Assembly: GCF_900107045.1 (NCBI RefSeq)
Contig: NZ_FNON01000003.1
Span: 62,001 to 126,000, forward strand
Origin: Amycolatopsis xylanica
GTDB lineage: Bacteria; Actinomycetota; Actinomycetes; Mycobacteriales; Pseudonocardiaceae
Reading direction: 5' to 3'
Length of the DNA stretch: 64,000 nucleotides
The translations under genes were made by a program, and so were the position numbers. Positions 60,144 through 64,000 of the stretch are shown piece after piece. Within the stretch, counting starts at the first letter, position 1; each line of letters starts with the position of its first letter. The notes below the pieces were generated by a model. The model made no database searches, had not been told where the DNA came from, and saw only the letters and a list, made by a program, of their open reading frames with translations.

Positions 60144-60216
60144 GACTGTGTGCCACGTCACGTCATGGCCTGGTCAAGAGGCACCCGGTCCGTGGAACAC
60201 GGTTGACCGCACTCGT

Positions 60217-60250
60217 TTCGTAAAACGCAAAAGCGTTCGTAAACGCAAAA
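60217..60250. promoter_or_regulatory. Repeated motif upstream of the subtilisin gene
   Basis: TTCGTAAAACGCAAAA (60217-60232) is followed by TTCGTAAACGCAAAA (60236-60250), and AACGC-AAAA-GCGTT (60224-60237) is a palindrome. It lies 83 bases before the start, as expected for an operator. Confidence 0.45.
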
Positions 60251-60332
60251 AGACCGGACTTCCCACGCAAGATCACCGCGCCTAACGTTTTCCTTGTCAC
60301 TCCCCGTCCCCACTTACCGAGGAGAATCCGTC

Positions 60333-61502
60333 ATGCGCAAATCATTGAGAATCGCCGGTATCGCACTGGCCGGAGCGGTCGCCGCCGCCACCGCGGTGGC
60401 CGGTCCGGCCGCGGCCGCCGAGGGCGCGATCGTCGGCGCCGGAGACGCGAATTCCCTGCCCGGCAGCTACATCATCGTGCTGAAGGACGACGCGAAGGAG
60501 ACCCCGGCCGCGCTCGCGGGCAAGTACAGCGGCTCGGTCGAGCAGGTCTACACCCGCTCGCTTTCCGGATTCTCCGCGAAAATCGACGAAAAGCACGCGA
60601 AGCGGCTCGCCGCGGACAAGTCCGTCGCCTTCGTCGAGCAGAACAAGAAGGTGCACGCCGAGGCCGTTCAGCAGAATCCGCCGTCCTGGGGACTCGACCG
60701 GGTCGACCAGCGGAACCTGCCGCTCGACAACGCCTACCACTACTCGACGACCGCCTCGAACGTGAACGTCTACGTGCTCGACACCGGCATCCGCGCCACG
60801 CACCAGACCTTCGGTGGCCGGGTCCACCAGGGCTACGACTTCGTCGACAACGACACCAACGCCGACGACGGCTACGGGCACGGCACCCACGTCGCCGCCA
60901 CCATCGCCGGGTCGCAGTACGGCGTCGCGAAGGGCGCGCAGCTCTACCCGGTCCGCGTGCTCGGCTCGGACGGCAGCGGCACGACGGCCGGCGTGATCGC
61001 GGGCGTCAACTGGATCACCGCGAACGCCAAGAAGCCCGCGGTCGCCAACGCCAGCCTCGGCGGTGGTGTGTCGACCGCGCTCGACTCGGCGGTCCGCAAG
61101 TCGATCACCTCCGGCGTGACCTGGACGGTCGCCGCCGGTAATTCCAACCAGAACGCGTCGACCTCCTCGCCAGCCCGTGTGGCCGAGGCACTGACCGTCG
61201 CCGCCGCCGACAAGACCGACACGCGCGCCTCCTTCTCGAACTACGGCGCCGGCGTCGACCTGTTCGCACCGGGCGTCGGCATCACCTCGGCGTGGAACAC
61301 CAACGACACGGCCACCTACACCGGCAACGGCACCTCGTTCGCCGCACCGCACGTGGCGGGCGCCGCGGCGATCTACCTGGCCACCCACCCCACGGCCACG
61401 GCCGCCCAGGTGTCCAAGGCGATCGTCGACGCGGCCACCCCCGGCCTCGTCAAGAACCCGGGCTCCGGCACGCCGAACCGCACCCTCTACATCGCAGGCT
61501 GA
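60333..61502 (+). CDS. Secreted subtilisin-like serine protease (proteinase K/aqualysin type)
   Basis: 389 residues from ATG 60333 with GAGGAG upstream. Signal peptide (to about AAAAEGA), I9 inhibitor pro-domain ([20 protein letters not shown]...[10 protein letters not shown]), then catalytic domain with Asp (VYVLDTGI), His ([14 protein letters not shown]) and Ser ([13 protein letters not shown]). Extracellular peptide hydrolase typical of soil actinomycetes. Confidence 0.96.
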   Translation: MRKSLRIAGIALAGAVAAATAVAGPAAAAEGAIVGAGDANSLPGSYIIVLKDDAKETPAALAGKYSGSVEQVYTRSLSGFSAKIDEKHAKRLAADKSVAFVEQNKKVHAEAVQQNPPSWGLDRVDQRNLPLDNAYHYSTTASNVNVYVLDTGIRATHQTFGGRVHQGYDFVDNDTNADDGYGHGTHVAATIAGSQYGVAKGAQLYPVRVLGSDGSGTTAGVIAGVNWITANAKKPAVANASLGGGVSTALDSAVRKSITSGVTWTVAAGNSNQNASTSSPARVAEALTVAAADKTDTRASFSNYGAGVDLFAPGVGITSAWNTNDTATYTGNGTSFAAPHVAGAAAIYLATHPTATAAQVSKAIVDAATPGLVKNPGSGTPNRTLYIAG

Positions 61503-61515
61503 CCAGGTAAGGACT

Positions 61516-61559
61516 CGTGAGCGTTGCGGGCGGTTCTAACCGCCCGCAACGCTCACGAC
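61516..61559. repeat. Palindromic repeat A7
   Basis: TCGTGAGCGTTGCGGGCGGTT / AACCGCCCGCAACGCTCACGA with a 2-base loop, between the converging protease and XRE genes. The right arm touches the XRE stop. Confidence 0.9.
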
Positions 61560-62381
61560 CTATATCTCCCAGCGGATCCCGATCCGGCCGGACACGTCGG
61601 CCTCAGCCAGGTGCACCGACCCGCTCGGCCCCGGCACGAGCGGCCGGAACCGCGCGGCCGGCGCTTCCACGGGCTGATGCAACCGGACGCACCGCGCGGG
61701 CAACGTCTCGAACCCGGCCTCCAGCACGTAGTCGCGTGTCGGCCGGTCAAGCAAACGGACGAACTGACCGCGTCCCGCCGTTTTCCCTGACACCGCAAGG
61801 TATTCGAGGGTCAGTGACTCACCGTCGGCGAGCGGGGCGTCCAAGACGAGTTCGGCCGTGAGACTGCGCCGGTCGAGATCGTGGTCGATGCGGCTGACCC
61901 GGCAATGCCGCTGCGCGACGACCTCGGGCGCCTGCCCGTCCGGCAGCTCCCAGGACACCGTCCAGCGATCCGCTCCCGCACCCGACGCCAGCAGCACGGT
62001 TCGGCTGTGGACGGTGCTGATCCGCCCGCCGGCGTCGACCGCGACCAGGTCGTGCTGGCTCACGGCCAGCACCCCGTCGGCCCGCCGCCCGCGCGGCTTG
62101 GACGGCCCGAGCAACGCGGCGAGCGCACCGGGGCGCACCCCGAGCACCTGCTCGAGATGCCCCAGCGCCCGCAACGATTCCGCGCGCGCCGGACGGCGGC
62201 GGCCGGACTGCCACAGGCTCAGCGTCGGCACGCTCACGGCGGCGCCGCGCAGCGCGAGGTGATGGCGGATCCGGTCGAGCGGCAGCCCGCTGGCGACGAT
62301 CGCCGCCCGCAGCGCGACCGGGAACGGGCCGTGTTCGAGCAGCCGGTCGAGGTCGGCCTGGTGGTCCACGTCGACACTCAT
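61560..62381 (-). CDS. XRE-like helix-turn-helix regulator with unknown C-terminal domain
   Basis: 273 residues. HTH: PFPVALRAAIVASGLPLDRIRHHLALRGAAVSVPTLSLWQSGRRRP (about 20-65). The rest is a beta-rich domain: VDAGGRISTVHSRTVLLASGAGADRW and VSRIDHDLDRRSLTAELVLD...RFRPLVPGPSG. Divergent from the methyltransferase. Likely a ligand-responsive regulator of unknown signal. Confidence 0.8.
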   Translation of the reverse strand: MSVDVDHQADLDRLLEHGPFPVALRAAIVASGLPLDRIRHHLALRGAAVSVPTLSLWQSGRRRPARAESLRALGHLEQVLGVRPGALAALLGPSKPRGRRADGVLAVSQHDLVAVDAGGRISTVHSRTVLLASGAGADRWTVSWELPDGQAPEVVAQRHCRVSRIDHDLDRRSLTAELVLDAPLADGESLTLEYLAVSGKTAGRGQFVRLLDRPTRDYVLEAGFETLPARCVRLHQPVEAPAARFRPLVPGPSGSVHLAEADVSGRIGIRWEI

Positions 62382-62462
62382 GCGGGAACCCTGGCGGCCA
62401 TGCACCGAACGTAAGCAGCCGTGTTCCCCACGTCAACGTCGTCCGGATGGTGAACGAGTACC

Positions 62463-63161
62463 GTGGCCTTCGTGGACGACAGGCCGATCACCATGGCACA
62501 GCGCACCTTCCGGCAGCACGCCGAGCAGCTGGCCGGAATGACCCATCGCGACCGCTTCGACTACATCTTCCGCGCCAACATGTGGGCGGCGGACTCGGTG
62601 TCGGGCCCGGGCTCCGAACTGGAGCAGACCAGGGCGCTGCGCGAGGGCCTGCCGCCGCTGCTGGCCCGGTTCGGCGTGCGGTCCGTGCTCGACCTGCCCT
62701 GCGGCGACTTCGGCTGGCTGAGCACAGTGGACCTCGGCGTCGAGAGCTACCTCGGCGCGGACATCGTCGCCGAACTGGTGGCACGCAACAGCGCGCGCTA
62801 CGGCCAGTCGTTCCAGGTGCTCGACCTGATCACGGACGACCTGCCGCGCGCGGACCTCGTGCTGTGCCGGGATTGCCTGGTGCACCTGAGTTTCCACGAC
62901 ATCGGCCGCGCGATCGCGAACCTGCGCCGCAGCGGCTCCCGCTATCTGCTCACCACGACCTTCACCGAGCTGAACACCAACGCCGACATCGTCACCGGCG
63001 ACTGGCGCGCGCTGAATTTCCGCCGCGCGCCGTTCGATTTCCCGGAGCCACTGGCGGTTCTGTACGAGGAGTGCACCGAGGAAGACGGCGCCTTCGCCGA
63101 CAAGGCGCTGGCCCTGTGGGACATCGCGACGCTGAACGACTCGTGGATGCTCCGGCCGTGA
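62463..63161 (+). CDS. SAM-dependent methyltransferase-like protein
   Basis: 232 residues from a GTG. SAM-binding motif SVLDLPCGDFGWL (DxxCG variant of DxGxG), acidic end YLGADIV, and CRDCLVHLSFHDIGRAIANLRRSGSRYLLTTTF after it. This class (LPCGDFGW) is found beside sugar and natural-product genes; substrate unknown. GTGA overlap with the next gene, so co-translated with a regulator. Confidence 0.85.
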   Translation: MAFVDDRPITMAQRTFRQHAEQLAGMTHRDRFDYIFRANMWAADSVSGPGSELEQTRALREGLPPLLARFGVRSVLDLPCGDFGWLSTVDLGVESYLGADIVAELVARNSARYGQSFQVLDLITDDLPRADLVLCRDCLVHLSFHDIGRAIANLRRSGSRYLLTTTFTELNTNADIVTGDWRALNFRRAPFDFPEPLAVLYEECTEEDGAFADKALALWDIATLNDSWMLRP

Positions 63162-64000
63162 CCAAGACGAGCTTCATGGCCTTGCTCAAGCGCTACCGTC
63201 TCCGCGCCAATCTGACCCAGGAGGAGCTCGCCGAAGAGTCCGGAGTCAGCATCCGCGCGATCAGGGACATCGAGCGCGGGATCGCCAGGAGTCCCCAGCG
63301 GCGCACGATCGAGTCGCTCGCCGCCCCGCTGGCGCTGAGCGGCGACGAGCTGACCCAGCTGCGCGACGCCGCGAAGTCGAACCGCGCCCAGCAGACCGCC
63401 ACCGGCGTCTACGCCACGTCGGTGCTCGGCATGCTGCCGCCCGATCTCGACGATCTCACCGGCCGTGAGCGCGACCTCGGCACGCTGCTCGCGCTCGCCG
63501 ACGAGCTGTCAGGCCCCCGCTGGTCAGGGCACACGGCGGTGCTGACCGGGCCGCCCGGCGCAGGCAAGACGAGTCTCGCGGTGCGGACGGCGCACGAGCT
63601 CACCGACGCCTTCCCCGACGGCAGGCTGTTCTTGAAGCTTCGCGGGATGTCGTCCCAGCCGAGTGATCCGGCCGACGTGCTGCACCTGGTGCTGCGCTCG
63701 CTGGGCGTCGACGCCGTCACCATCCCGGCCGAGCTGGAACAGCGGGCGAGCCTCTGCCGGTCCCTGCTGAAGGACCGCGCCGCCATCCTCGTGCTCGACG
63801 ACGCGGCGGGTGAGGCGCAGGTGCGCCCGCTCCTGGTCGGCGGCCCGCGCTGTCTCACCCTGATCACCAGCCGCCAGCTGCTGGTCGGGCTCGAAGGCGT
63901 CAGCAGGCTCAACCTCACGGTCCTCGACTCCGGCGACGCCATCGCCTTGCTGACGGCGATCGTCGGCCGCGCCCGCGTCGCGGCCGAGCCCGAGGCGGCA
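63158..64000 (+). CDS. XRE/NB-ARC regulator (cut by window edge)
   Basis: 281 residues seen, frame open at the edge. N-terminal XRE HTH (FMALLKRYRLRANLTQEELAEESGVSIRAIRDIERG), then NB-ARC ATPase with Walker A LTGPPGAGKTSLAV and AILVLDDAAGEAQVRPLL, SRQLLVGLEGVSRLNL. Full proteins of this type end in TPR or LuxR domains. Coupled to the methyltransferase gene. Confidence 0.9.
   Translation, partial: MTKTSFMALLKRYRLRANLTQEELAEESGVSIRAIRDIERGIARSPQRRTIESLAAPLALSGDELTQLRDAAKSNRAQQTATGVYATSVLGMLPPDLDDLTGRERDLGTLLALADELSGPRWSGHTAVLTGPPGAGKTSLAVRTAHELTDAFPDGRLFLKLRGMSSQPSDPADVLHLVLRSLGVDAVTIPAELEQRASLCRSLLKDRAAILVLDDAAGEAQVRPLLVGGPRCLTLITSRQLLVGLEGVSRLNLTVLDSGDAIALLTAIVGRARVAAEPEAA

Overview
The DNA is about 70% G+C. 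Its genes use GTG/ATG starts with purine-rich ribosome binding sites, and many neighbours overlap by 4 bases. The content is that of a soil actinomycete: Lys/Ala-tailed HU, F420 enzyme FbiD, SsgA-like protein, SARP regulator and type VII secretion (T7SS) partners. It best fits the Pseudonocardiaceae, probably Amycolatopsis (inference from gene content, not a search). No tRNA, rRNA, integrase, transposase or CRISPR array was seen.

Left part (1-24.7 kb). This is the conserved actinobacterial block known in Mycobacterium tuberculosis as ddlA-gpsA-fbiD-ppk1-mutT1-hupB-leuD-leuC-iclR, in the same order and orientation. It is opened at two places. Between ddl and gpsA lie about 10 kb: a MocR regulator with a divergent flavin-fold protein, a two-component system divergent from a membrane flavin electron-transfer set (ferric reductase, FMN-binding protein, ApbE), a VOC protein, an AHSA1/ArsR pair under two palindromic operators, an asparaginase, and a cysteine dioxygenase preceded by a Cys-rich leader peptide. 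Between mutT1 and hupB lie a large SARP/NB-ARC/TPR regulator and an array of nine short palindromes.

Middle part (24.7-41.9 kb). It holds a membrane protein, a secreted GH29 fucosidase with a PA14 domain, a secreted beta-propeller, an SsgA-like protein, an SDR, a lone OmpR-type DNA-binding domain, and a MarR/hydrolase pair. A six-gene minus-strand T7SS-effector operon (EspG, small helical protein, PPE-like, EspC-like, YbaB-like) ends in a 1645-residue RHS/YD-repeat protein with a probable nuclease tip.

Right part (42-64 kb). It has two specialised-metabolism loci. The first (42.1-50.5 kb) is a terpenoid cluster: SDR and two P450s on the minus strand, divergent from polyprenyl synthase, UbiA prenyltransferase, class II terpene cyclase and FAD monooxygenase. 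The second (50.7-60.1 kb) is a nine-gene, translationally coupled minus-strand operon: Opp-type ABC importer, SbnB-like dehydrogenase, PLP decarboxylase, SbnA-like synthase and MATE exporter. It starts under a Fur/Zur-type box and looks like a complete make-export-reimport system for an aminopolycarboxylate metallophore, resembling the [S,S]-EDDS zincophore genes of Amycolatopsis japonicum. The window ends with a subtilisin, an XRE regulator, a methyltransferase and a cut-off XRE/NB-ARC regulator.

Five families of short palindromic repeats (called A to E below) fill the gaps between genes, mostly at converging 3' ends. They are the most distinctive non-coding feature of the window.
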